A stretch of DNA of 64,000 bases from Aspidapion aeneum (Eukaryota; Arthropoda; Insecta; Coleoptera; Brentidae), in NCBI GenBank assembly GCA_963576565.1, contig OY755042.1:14359272-14423271 (forward strand). Direction: 5' to 3'. A program made the position numbers and the translations under genes. Below the pieces are notes generated by a model. It was not told the DNA's origin. It saw only the letters and a program-made list of their open reading frames with translations, and made no database searches. Position 1 is the stretch's first letter; every line of letters begins with the position of its first letter. Positions 32,918 to 43,231 of this stretch are shown in pieces.

Positions 32918-33320
32918 ATAAATAAACAATAGTAAATAAATAAATATACTTTTATAGGCATTAATATCTTACGAACAAAGACAAAGCAAAGTCGAAGAGA
33001 GAAAAAAAATTGTACATACATTGACAAATTGAAAGAAAAAAAGAAAATTGCTATGTAAACTGAAATGTATAAAACATTTTTCGAGCACATATGCTTTTGC
33101 TGCCCTTTTGAAATGAACAGTAAACCGTTTATTTGCACGGGAAGTATTCTGTATGCATTTATTGCTTTGAAAGAAAAAAGTACTTCTACCAAAAAATGTT
33201 AATCTGTGATAAGGCATGGCCAATTCTGTCTCTTGTCTTGTCCTTGTCGTCATATCTGTTAAATGATTGCTGCTGTTAGTGGGGCACAACTCAGGATTTT
33301 TTTTGACAAAGTCAACTAAA
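32918..33320 (-). pseudogene. LINE ORF2 C-terminus and tail (CR1/Jockey-like)
   Basis: Minus strand: TRTRQETELAMPYHRLTFFG, then RSTFFFQSNKCIQNTS, RFTVHFKRAAKAYVLEK (about 33250-33060). This matches the usual LINE ending in which a RTSFGxRS block, a LPxxIR block and a FKxxLKxxL block follow one another. A (TTTA)n-like tail follows at 32918-32946. Frameshifts are present. It joins a hAT relic at about 33320. Confidence 0.6.
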
Positions 33321-33960
33321 TGGAGGTAAAAAATTACTGGCGCTAATTTCTGGTGTACACACAGAAAATTCTGCTTGTTATAAAACTTCTGCTACCTCCG
33401 AAATTTTTAAATTCTGTTTATCAATTTTTTTGTCTCTCCACAAGTTGTATAAATTCAGGCTCATCTTCAAGGCTGTTTAAATGATAAAATTCGAAAATTG
33501 TTTAATGGGCATCTTAAATTTATTGGATGACAAGTCTAGTATAACAAACGGATGTAAAGCCAATAGTTCGAAAGCTGGTAGGTTTTCATCGGAAAAGCGA
33601 TCAGATGCTCCAAATAAGGTATTAACTAATAAATATTTTTTTCAGTACGCTGGCTGGTGGGTTATTTGCTAGAACGTACAGACGATATGGTTTTTCGCCC
33701 AACTATCCTTTGTACCTGTAACTCTATTCTAAAGTTCGGCATGTGTACTAGCTGCAGCTAAGAGAGTGTTCATGACATCTACTGCGGATTCGCGATGATG
33801 TTTAATTAGACCTATTACTCTTAATGTGATTTTTACTTGGCAATAAATCTAAACTTTTAGATTGTAAGATATTGGCCACAGGTTCCATAAGCACAGAATA
33901 CTTTGCTTTTAGGCACAGAGAAATAATAAATATCGGCCTTGTTGAAGTACTGTAAAGCTG
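33320..33960 (-). pseudogene. hAT transposase relic (ZMYM/THAP12-like group)
   Basis: Minus strand, in order: SVLMEPVANILQSKSLDLL (about 33910-33860), RESAVDVMNTLLAAASTHAE (about 33800-33740), NRVTGTK, then KKYLLVNTLFGASDRFSDEN and LPAFELLALHPFVI (about 33640-33530), then a W-containing linker and FYNKQNFLCVHQKLAP (about 33370). This order (LQSKxLDL, a helix, PRVTGRQ, a YFRRxIFIPFLDxLIxxLxxRFS block, a linker with W, FxNI or CVHQLL) is that of hAT transposases of the ZMYM-type group. Several stops and shifts; the C-terminal dimerisation block is lost. Confidence 0.7.
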
Positions 33961-34018
33961 AAATACCACATTTCTAGTTGAAGAATTGCCGTCTTCTGAT
34001 TAATTATCTCTCACAGTA

Positions 34019-35068
34019 TACCGGGTGGGCCAAAAGAAACGGACATTTTTTTGAATGGAACAAACTGCAGGCAGAGAATTAATCAGAGTTTTGAATAAAT
34101 CATTTTTTAGTCCACATTTCAAAATCCAAGGTGGCGGACGAAATAAAATTGTGCCCTTCAAAGATGTTCGTTTATTCTTCATCACTAAAAGAGCAGCATT
34201 CTTACCACGCAAAGTATGAATTAGCAAAACCAGTTTGGTGGTTCTAAACAAAATATTTGTGTTTTAACCATTGTTTTAAATATTATATGATTGCCTTGCC
34301 AATCATGTCTGCATTTATTTCCTTAAAAATTCATTACTACTAAACCGATTTTAACAATAAGAATTTATAAGGAAATTAGTGCAGACAGGATTGGCAATGC
34401 AATCGTATAATCTGTAAAACAATGGCTGAAGCAAAAATAGATTTTTTGAGAACCACCACTCTGATTTTACTAATTTGCATCTCGTTATGTCGGGAAAAAG
34501 TAATGCTTCTCTACAAATTAAAAAAAAACTAAAACATTTTCGGAAACAAAGAATAAACACGCCATTTTGAAGAATCAAGTATGATTCTGTCCGCCATCTT
34601 AAATTTTAATATGGCGATAAACTTTAATAATGATCTTTAAAAAGCAAACAATTGTCACCAGGATATTTTTTATTTCATCAAAATCGGTTTAGTAGTAATG
34701 AATTTATAAGGAAATAAGTGCAGACATGATTGGCAAGGCAATCGTATAATATTCAAAACAATGGTTAAAACAAAAATATTCTTTTTTAGAACCACCGAAC
34801 CGATTTTGTTGATTCATACCTTTTGTGTAATTTAAAAAAAATATTAAAACATGTTCGCAACACAATAATAAATGAGCTTCTTTAAAGCGTACATTTTAAT
34901 TTCCTCCGCCATCTTGGATTTTGAGATGGTGGACAAAAAAATACATTCATTCAAAACTCTGATTAACTTTCTGTCAAGCGCAGTTTGCCTCATTAAAATC
35001 GATTGTATAGTTCAAAAGTTATAATAAAAAAAATTAAAATTCTCCGGTTTTTTTTGGCCCATCCCGTA
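34019..35068. mobile_element. Fold-back DNA element with TA-type ends
   Basis: Ends TACCGGGTGGGCCAAAAGAA and, inverted, TACGGGATGGGCCAAAAAAA, each bordered by TA (34017-34018 and 35069-35070). The two halves mirror each other: AACCGATTTTAACAATAAG against AAATCGGTTTAGTAGTAATG, and the phrase TGATTGCCTTGCCAATCATG occurs in inverted form at about 34725. No gene. A mariner-type origin is likely from the TA flank and the GGTGGGCCAAAA terminus. Confidence 0.75.
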
Positions 35069-35074
35069 TATCGT

Positions 35075-35155
35075 TAGGAAAAAGTGTATCTATTGTATAA
35101 TATTATGTAGATAAGAATAAATTTATTAAATAAACTAACTTGATTGATTGATTAT
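35075..35155 (+). mobile_element. Possible 3' tail of a 5'-truncated LINE
   Basis: AATAAATTTATTAAATAAAC is followed by three to four TTGA/ATTG units. Such a polyadenylation-like signal plus (ATTG)n tail ends CR1/L2/Jockey-type LINEs. No coding part is left. Confidence 0.35.
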
Positions 35156-35250
35156 TTTGTTTGAAAATTAGGAAATTATTAAATTATGTTTAAATGCCCT
35201 TCTCTGCCCCTCCCTGCCCATCGCTGCGTATGATCATGTTTGTTTGTCTT

Positions 35251-35362
35251 CAGTGGCGAATCTAGGCGTGGGTAGAATGGGCACCTGCCCACGACACCAG
35301 GCGCCAGTGCAGCCAAATTTTGTCTTTGCCCACGACGTATTTTACCCTGTTGTCCGCCATTG
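35251..35362. mobile_element. Short CAGTGGCG-ended MITE
   Basis: Ends CAGTGGCGAATC and, inverted, CAATGGCGGACA; the heptamer TTGTCTT flanks both sides (35244-35250, 35363-35369). Non-coding, 112 bp. The 7-bp flank differs from the canonical 8 bp of hAT. Confidence 0.6.
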
Positions 35363-35369
35363 TTGTCTT

Positions 35370-36600
35370 ACTCTGGCGTCCCCCCGTATAATTTTTTTTA
35401 ATCCGTCCGTACTGCCATAAATGCTACCTAAATATAAACAAAATTAAATGTTAGTCCTACAGCCTCTAAAGAGCCTGCAGGAAATTAGAAAACAAATTTT
35501 CAATGATTTTCGCGACTACTTTAGATGCTCATATTGTGTTATAATATTTCCATCAAAAGTGGGACATTCTCTCTTTCAGACTAAAATGTTCTCTTTTACC
35601 TTACCATATATGATCGGTATTTAATGATCTATTAATAAAAACGCGCAAGTATACTATCATTAATAATGAATAGTTGTCCGGAATGCAACTCAATAAACCA
35701 TATTGATAAATGATATTGATTGCTACAAATCTGGTCAAATGGAATTAATCAGTGATCGTCACGTTTTAACGGAAAAATGATGATAGCCTTTTAAGTCAAT
35801 CGCTCAGTAATGATATATATGCAAGTAATCTTATTAGAGGCTCTTTTAAAGCTTACCAAACCCGAACCCGACCACAATGAACATTAATTGGCCCATTCGT
35901 TAGTTTCAATTACTGTACTTTTTTATTTCCAGGTGATAAATTTCAGGTAAGTGTCTAATGATTTCAAAACAAGCCATACATAAAAATATAAATTGGACAA
36001 TCTTACAATTAAGTGTATATTAAAAATTACAAACAAGACTCTAAAAGGTTGGCTTTCATGCCAACTAGAAAGTTTATCATCGTCCTAACAATGGAAAAAG
36101 AGCCAGTTGTGTGTCCTGACGTCTATAAAAGTATAATAAATTAATGTTTCACTTTATGAAATAATATACTGGATCTCTCGAGTATATTTAGCAAACGTTT
36201 ACTGATTATTATAAGGGGAAAGAAATTTGATTCTCAATAAACGCAAGCAGATGGCTGCCACATCAATTGTTAAAGGGTCGTCATGGTTAGCAACCAAATA
36301 TAACACCCTAGATGAGTCTTAAATTATCACCGATAGAAATCAGTATATCTTCCAGCGCTAGTGGGGCTTTCCCTTTGTAACCAAGTGAAATCATATGTTG
36401 AAAAACGATGGGGTATTTAATATCAAATTAGTACACAGTCCATTGATTAAAGCTCGGCGTCCAATAAAAGAGTTTGCGATTAGGACCAATGAATGAAAGA
36501 GAGAAATGGTTTTCGAAACGCGCCAAATACGTTTTATAATGGCAGTTGTTTGGCTGTTAAATGACAACTTATATTCAGCTACCTATTTAGAATTGTGTCG
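35370..36600. other. Apparently single-copy intergenic DNA
   Basis: No match to the repeat families in the window. It contains CCAAT words (36450-36500) and a sequence that looks like a 14-nt exon between perfect splice signals (35933-35946; see findings). No long open frame. Confidence 0.4.
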
Positions 36601-36609
36601 CACGAGGCT

Positions 36610-37034
36610 GATACTGGCTCAAAGGCGTATCCAGGGAGAGGCTGGGGGGCAGCTGTCACCCTTTCTTACATAACGGCGGTTTTGGAGGCACAGGAAAAAA
36701 GCGCATAGGAAAAAAGCGTATATGAATTACCTGCACACGGAAAAAAGCGCACTTTGTGTATTTAAGAACCGGATTTATTAATGCCTGTTATTATTAAATG
36801 AAAGTTTTTTTTAAATGAGACGATACTGGCTCAAAGGCGTATCCAGGGAGAGGCTGGGGGGCAACTGTCACCCTTTTTTACATAACGGCGGTTTTGGAGG
36901 CACAGGAAAAAAGCGCATAGGAAAAAAGCGTATATGAATTACCTGCACACGGAAAAAAGCGCACTTTATGTATTTAAGAACCGGATTTATTAGTGCCTGT
37001 TTTTATTAAATGAAAGTTTTTTTTTAAATGAGAC
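36610..37034. repeat. Two-copy tandem duplication, 212-bp period
   Basis: 36610-36821 and 36822-37034 are almost identical, beginning GATACTGGCTCAAAGGCG. Each unit carries a hAT-MITE-like head (GGCGTATCCAGGGAG), the phrases GGAAAAAAGCGCATAGG and GGAAAAAAGCGCACTTT, and an AAGAACCGGATTTATTA block. The low divergence implies a recent event. Confidence 0.92.
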
Positions 37035-37669
37035 TTTATTTTTAAACTTGACTTTGGTCGACTGTCAGTTTTCTTTTTAAATCTGTCAGAATAAAGCCGA
37101 CTCTAACAAAGTCAGGTTTTATTCCAATAACTCCTTAATAGCTCTGAATCCCTAAAACTTCATGCAATTAAGGAGCAGAAGGAACAAAGGGGCTAGGTGC
37201 CAAAACTGTTAAATGGAGATATTTAAAAAATTGATGACGAAAATGACCGATTACTTGCCGGACGTGCCGTCTATTCGCCCGATTGCTTCCGAAATTAGTA
37301 GTCCTGCGACTTTGCACGTTTGATAGGATATAGTCGATGACCCATAGAACCTTTCTATGTAAAAATCTCGTTTTTAGGAAAAGTGGCACTTAGCCCCTTT
37401 GCTACTTCTGCTCCTCAATTACTGCGGATTTTATATTTTTAACATTACCAGTAACGTCAGTCACACTTAAAAAGCTCCCTAAGATAATAATATACACAGA
37501 CACAAAAAAATTCTATTAATTTTTTTTTATGACAACGCCATAATAATGAACTTTTTACCTCAAATTTTTTTTGTAAATAAAATAGTTTTTTATATTTTTA
37601 TTTGTATTGCAAAAAATTGGTCATTTGAAAAATTCAATCGTTATGGTGTGTCCTTCACTGGAGTTGAGC

Positions 37670-37855
37670 GCGGATTTGAGGGGGGGTAACGGGGTAATTA
37701 CCCCCCTCCTCTAGAAAAAAAATGCAATTTTTCCTAATAAAAAAGGGAAAATAGGAAAATTACCCCCCCTAAAAAAAAATTATATGAAAAAAAAAATTTC
37801 GACGACTATTACCCCCCCTAGATTTTCAACCAGATCTGCGCTACGCCACTACACT
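37670..37855. mobile_element. hAT-like MITE, boundaries uncertain
   Basis: Left GAGCGCGGATTTGAGGG and right, inverted, TAGTGGCGTAGCGCAGATCT are related to the 19892-20049 family, with ACCCCCC tracts inside. I could not find a convincing 8-bp duplication. Confidence 0.45.
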
Positions 37856-37925
37856 AAAAAAAATTCAAATTTCAAAAAAGTACCTTGTGTTAGTATGTTA
37901 TTAAAGAAAGAATGTTAGAATGTTA

Positions 37926-38099
37926 TTAAAGAAAGAAAAATAAGAAAAAAAATCTGTCTTCGGCCAGGACTCGAACCCGGAATCTCTTGCTCTGTACGCA
38001 AACGCTCTCCACATTAGGCGTTTGCGTACAGAGCAAGAGATTCCGGGTTCGAGTCGCGGCCGAAAACAGAAAACTTTTTTCTTATTTTTCTTTCTTTAA
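37926..38099. repeat. Palindrome built from a tRNA-like 3' half
   Basis: Arms 37926-38005 and 38018-38099 are inverted complements around a 12-nt spacer. Each arm reads outwards as AACGC..GTACAGAGCAAGAGA, TTCCGGGTTCGAGTC, a GGCC end and then an A/G-rich tail. GGGTTCGAGTC is a pol III box B (T-arm) and the arrangement matches the anticodon-arm-to-3'-end half of a tRNA or tRNA-derived SINE. No 5' half with box A is visible. Head-to-head SINE ends or template switching could have made it. Confidence 0.85.
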
Positions 38100-38400
38100 T
38101 TTCACTTGTTGTTTATACATTTAGGTCCTTGCATTATTTGCAATTTGGTATTTGTGAACCTTATGTTATACTTATGAATCAGCAAGTTTCGTGTGAAACA
38201 TAGATAACAAAAGGCAAAGGCAGATTAAGTCTGCGCACGTCCCTTTTTTACCCAACTGCAGCACGGCGAAAGGAAGGGTAATGTTTTTCGATTGTTGTAT
38301 GTATGTAAGTAAATATGTTTGTTTTTGTTTGAAACTCGTAAACATTGATTGTGAAGAAATAAAATTTCGGACTTCCATTGTCTTAATTTATTTTAAAACA

Positions 38401-38441
38401 CGACGTTTCGGTTAGTAAGTATCTCTAACCGTTATGAAGTG
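38401..38441 (-). ncRNA. Decayed hammerhead motif of the Penelope-like element
   Basis: On the minus strand ACAC (stem I) precedes TTCATAA, where CTGANGA is expected. Then comes a perfect stem II (CGGTTAG with CTAACCG at 38431-38425 and 38415-38409, 9-nt loop), and GAAACGTC followed by GTGT, which pairs with ACAC. GAAAC-GTC with almost no stem III is the known Penelope hammerhead style. The changed CTGANGA box predicts loss of self-cleavage. Confidence 0.65.
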
Positions 38442-38493
38442 TAAACTAAACAATCTAGTCTCTAGGCTACTACTTATACTACATGGTGTGCAG

Positions 38494-39126
38494 TCAGGTG
38501 TAACGGCCCGCCCCCTTTTTAATCCTAAGACGCCTGTTTTCCTTAAGGAGTGGTTTCCATATGTTTGGTATGTCCGTGCTTGGTTGACTGAAAACTTCTT
38601 TATTCTGCATTATAAACGCAGCTTCAATAAACTTTCGTTTTCGCCAATGCAACTCCTTATGTAAAACTTTAGCTTCTGACCACTGAATCCTGTGATCATT
38701 TGACCATGCATGATCTGCTAAACCGGATTTTTCAATATCCCCTAATTGGGTACTTTTTAGATGTTCATTTACTCTAACCTGAAGAGGGCGTTTCGTTTCA
38801 CCTACATATGATTTACTACACTCACACGGGATTTGGTAAATACATTCCTTATTATTTGAGGGATTGTCTGGTTTTGTTTTAGTTACAAAACTTCTTATCG
38901 TATTTCCCGAAGAAAATGCTGTTTTTATATTATAGTGTTTAGCTATTCGTCTTATGTTTTCTGAAATCCCTTGAACACATGGAATGTTAATAACACCTAA
39001 CGAATTATTATTTTGAGAATTTGGTACATTTAGTTTGTTTTTAATTTTAAATATCGTTGAGTTTACTAATTTCTCGGAATAACCATTCTGTTTTAAGTCA
39101 CATGATGTAGGATTTAAGGCATACAA
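38494..39126 (-). pseudogene. Penelope-like element C-terminus with GIY-YIG endonuclease
   Basis: The 210-codon minus-strand frame contains SLGVINIPCVQGISENIRRI, then ECIYQIPCECSKSYVGETKR, PLQVRVNEHL, SGLADHAWSNDH and RKFIEAAFI. CIYQIPC-C--SYVGET-R is the GIY-YIG motif with the cysteines found in Penelope-like endonucleases; R and EH downstream are the other conserved residues, and E of IEAA is the likely metal ligand. The reverse transcriptase is missing (5' truncation), and no stop interrupts this domain, so the copy is fairly young. The frame opens without a proven start codon. A hammerhead relic lies 3' of it. Confidence 0.9.
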
Positions 39127-39769
39127 ATTATCTAAATTTTAGGCGATTTTATTGAAATTAGTTACTTTGTATTCCTTTTTGCTCCCCCTACCCTATTCAA
39201 AAACCATATTCGCATAATTTTATCAAATATAGAGCGATTTCAAAAATTCGTTCTGCACACGCTTTAAGACTTTTTTTCCAACATCATTTTACTAGTTTCC
39301 CCCTTCATTTCCCTCTCTTCTCCCCATCCTCCTTATTAGTATTAGTCGTAGCTATACCTTTCACAAATTTAGAGCAATTTCAAAAATCCTTTCGGCACAC
39401 GCTTTAAAAAAAATTTCGACACCATTTTACTAGTTTTCTCCTCCATCTCTCCTCCCTCACTTTTACGTCCGTAGAAATCTACACGTACTTTTTTGTAAAG
39501 CTAAATGAATTGTAAATGCATAGTGCTTTTTATAAGGCAACAACAAAATTTACTTGTAACTACTAGTCGCAGTTGGGTACAAAATTACCCAATAAGCTGA
39601 TTCATAAAAATATAAAACTGTATAATTTTGTAAGTGCGCTTTGGGCATCAAAACTAAAAGTCGAAGCATGTCGTACATTATTGGTATACCTATCAATTTT
39701 GTACTTAACTGCGACTAGTACCTAGTTACAAGTTAATTTAGCAGTTAGGTATTTTTTATTAAAAAAAAA

Positions 39770-40293
39770 ATTATTAAGTAAATTAAAATTAATAGCCATT
39801 TGCACCAAGAAAGGAAAGGAATCCTTAGCGTTATTTAGACCTTAAAGTATAGATTTCATTTGCTCCAACCTTAAAGAAAACTTAAGGTTTTGTCATAACA
39901 ATAAATAATTGTGTATTTCTTTTTTTACGATTTTTTAAAGTTTATTTAATTTTCTACATATAAAATTGATTATCTGGTTTATTTGGGGGACAATTCTGAC
40001 TACATTGAGGACATTGAAGTTTTGGCTCCCGTTAAGTTTGGTCTATAAAAATTTGTGCCTAAAAAAATTTATAATAAAAGTTACCATTATAAAGAAATGG
40101 ATCCTATTGGCCTTTCTAGATTTCCAATAAAGAAATGAGTCATAAAGTTTTGCATTTAGCATCATACCAACGTCGGTTTTATTGAGGTGGTTTGGTTAGA
40201 AAGTATAAAAGGTTCTCCGATCAAAATATTATTAAAGCCGATAGATCAACACTTGGCAAAAGTACTAGTTTTTAAAATACTAGTTTTTAAAGA
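39770..40293. other. Unannotated AT-rich intergenic sequence
   Basis: Nothing recognised beyond short polypurine and polypyrimidine runs. Confidence 0.3.
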
Positions 40294-40518
40294 ATGAAAA
40301 AACGAAAAACACAGTACTTACGCATTGGAAACAAATCAAGTGAGTTAGAACTATACAATGGACAAACAATATCTCCATGCTATGAGTATGTATACTTGGG
40401 TGTCACATTTGATAAGACAAGAACAGACTGTAAAGAACTGGAAATAAGAATAGTAAATGCAAAAAGTGTTGGAATGGCGAAAATCAATCCAAAGACCAAT
40501 GAGTCAAAGAAAACCTGA
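40294..40518 (+). pseudogene. LINE reverse-transcriptase C-terminal fragment (RTE/R1-like style)
   Basis: The frame reads KTQYLRIGNKSSELELYNGQ then EYVYLGVTFDKTRTDCKELE and IRIVNAKS. KTEYL-I, the Y-YLGV-F block and the ERI-NAK block are the usual end of the reverse-transcriptase palm/thumb in insect LINEs. The fragment is short, followed by stops, and has no endonuclease or tail. Similar text continues briefly downstream out of frame. Confidence 0.75.
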
Positions 40519-40870
40519 CAGAAGATGATTGTCAGGATCGAACGAGGTGGAGAATAGGCATCGGACAACGTAAAAAAAGTTCTAAATCGACATAGTGGTA
40601 AAAACGAAAAAGCTATTGTTGCTTATTATTTTGTTCCTTGGGTCATAAATAATCATGGCAGTTTATCAGATTAAAATTATTTAGATCATGAGGATAAATT
40701 AAATGTTTTTTGTATAGTTTGTGCTTTTTTAGTTGTTTTTTGTTTATTTTTTAGATTTTTTTTTGTTTTTGTAGTTGAGTTTTTTTAATAATTATTTTAA
40801 ATTTAGCCTCAAAAAGTTTCTTTGTGTTTCATGTGCCTTTGCAGGTAAATCAACTAGGACTATACAATAT

Positions 40871-40963
40871 CAGGGGCGGATCTACTAGGAACTTCATTTG
40901 TAGGGGGAAATATCATAATAAATATTGCATAAAACTATTTTACATAGTTTACATCCGCGCCTG
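40871..40963. mobile_element. 93-bp MITE with ACAATAT flanking repeats
   Basis: Ends CAGGGGCGGATCTA and, inverted, CAGGCGCGGATG; both sides carry ACAATAT (40864-40870, 40964-40970). Small, non-coding, related by its CAG-GGCGGAT end to the hAT MITEs nearby. Confidence 0.65.
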
Positions 40964-41261
40964 ACAATATGGCTGGGGACTTTTTAATAGATCTCGGTTT
41001 CAACCGAAAAAATCGTGAGCTTTATGTATAAACTATTTTTTTATTAATAAAAAATAATAAATACTGTGTTTTGCTTTGTATATCTACTACAAATACTTAC
41101 CTATATTTATTATAAAACTAAAAAAATATTAAACCTTTTACGAATACCTGCAGCTAGTTTGTGGAAACTAGGTACAAATATTATCAAATTGTTACCATTT
41201 ATAACTTCTTTTGTTTTATACAAAAACTACAATCCTTATATAATGAATCAATTTAAAATTA

Positions 41262-43228
41262 GGCGCTGACTCGTGACGTCAGTAAAAAACTGCGCCCCGA
41301 CATAAATTGTAATTTTGGAACATATTCATTTGCATCTCTTTTTAAAGCACAGCTAATTTTTTTATTGCTGTCCAATTCATAGAGCTGCACAATGGGCTTC
41401 CGGAGCTAATTTTTGACCAAAATTAGAAAAACAGGTTTTGTAACAATATTTTGTTTTAAAATGAGACAAAAAGTAAATACCAATCAAATTGCGGATCCAA
41501 AATGGCGAAGTTTCCTATTTATGAACCAAGAAGTATGTAATTTAGAACTTTGGAGTGTTAATAGTCGCTAAATATAATTTTGGACTTAAATTTAAAAAAA
41601 AAACTCATTTACCAAGAGGTATCAAATTTAAAACTTTAACGTGTCTAAAGTGGCTGATTATAATTATAACCTCAAACCTTGGAGTGTGTAAAGTTGATAA
41701 TTAAGATTTCTTACTCAAACCTAAAGAAAAAATATCATGGCGGATCCGAAATGGAGCACGTTTACATTTATGAACCGATATGTATTAAATTTGGAACTCT
41801 AAGGTGTTTAACGTCGCTTATTATAATTTTTCACTCAAACAAACAAAACTAGCATGGCGGACCAAAATCCTTATCCAATAGACTATCCTATTTATAAACC
41901 CATTTGTATGAAACTTGGTACTTGGGGTTGTTTAAGGTTAAATTGAGCTCATCCTGTAATGCGTAATAAACCTGCACTGGAAAGGATGAAAAGTTTCCAT
42001 AAAAATAAATCTAAAAACCAAACTAAACATTTTAAATATTAAAAAGAGTTAAACAATATTATTCTTTGGCTGTACCAAAAACTAGAAAATAATACGAACG
42101 TAACCCTGACTTTGTAGCGGATAAGAACCTGCAAGTTTAACAACTGCATAATTAACTAAGAATTATTTTCTAGAAAAATTTGTTTTTAAGTCCAACAAAA
42201 TAAATATTTTTAAAGCGTCTACGTTTTAAATATCACTGTATTAAAAGTCAGGTTTGTTAAACTGCTGACGATATAGAAAATAGAACCGTTTACCCCAAGT
42301 TTTTTACCTTTTTTTCATAAACAATCCACCTGTTGAAGTTAGCTTCATCTGTAATTTTTGGTTTTTGAGAATTTTTAGTTTGTATTTTTTATGGAGTGAC
42401 CTTCTTTTTATTTGATTTTTAAACATTTCAATTTTTTTTATTTTTAACTTTTAATTTTTTTAATACTCTTTACATTATTTGTATTTTTTATTAATACATA
42501 ATTTTTTAAAAATAAAACAAGCACTTTTGTTAAAACTGGCTATATATAACTTTTTCTCGAAAAAATCCCTTTTTAGTAAATTAATAATATCTTTCATATG
42601 GGCAACTTGAGGCAGCAGAATTTAAAATACAATTTTTGAAAGATTGTCAGAAAGAATTGTCATGCAAATATGGTACTTTAACGCCTTTCATTGAAAGGAA
42701 ACATGACACTTCTGAAAGCTGCCTTAGTCAAATAATAGTTTTTTCAAGGCCTACTGGACTATCTACTCTCTTTTAGTAAAGATGTTCAGATGTTTCAGTA
42801 TGTATTTAATTTAACCCTTTTTGGCGAAAAATCAGGTCCGCGAGCCCACTGTGTGCTGATGGAAGAACGTCGATTGACATTGATTGTCAAAATGACATCT
42901 TATACATACTTCTATTTGCAAACTAATCCCAAAATTGTTTTAGATTGGGTGCACCCGTCGCACTAATTTGAGTTAAAAAGAGAGAGTAAGTAGCTGGATG
43001 ACAATGTGTAAGTTTAGTAAATAAAACGAGTAGACCACTGTTTGTTTATTGATATCATGATTTTTTAAGAGTATTATGCGCCCTTACTAATACATTAATT
43101 TAAAAAGAGATGGTAAATAATCGGATAATAATGTGTAAGTTCAGTCAATGACACGATAAGATTAGATGGTGATACGTTCGAGAATCCTATTTTGTGTCGG
43201 GGTGCTGTGCTACGTCACAGTCAGCGCC
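41262..43228. mobile_element. PIF/Harbinger-like element, copy 2, with TTA duplication
   Basis: Ends GGCGCTGACTCGTGACGTCA and, inverted, GGCGCTGACTGTGACGTAG; TTA on both sides (41259-41261, 43229-43231). Internal blocks match copy 1 in order. No transposase frame; the 1967-bp element is non-autonomous. The perfect TTA here supports the PIF/Harbinger assignment better than copy 1 does. Confidence 0.8.
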
Positions 43229-43231
43229 TTA

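Larger units (their letters stand above)
38250..39755. repeat. Dispersed repeat family R1, copy 3 (invaded by a Penelope-like element)
   Basis: Left end ACCCAACTGCAGCACGGCGA at 38250, right end AGCAGTTAGGTATTTTT near 39750. Internal blocks (CATATTCGCATAATTTTATC, CTGCACACGCTTTAAGAC, AGTCGTAGCTATA) match copies 1 and 2. The Penelope-like piece at about 38341-39126 sits between the first and second blocks. Confidence 0.7.

Noticed and set aside
40861..40975. Calling the 40871-40963 element a canonical hAT MITE
   Set aside because: The flanking repeat is 7 bp, not 8, so only a general MITE call is made.
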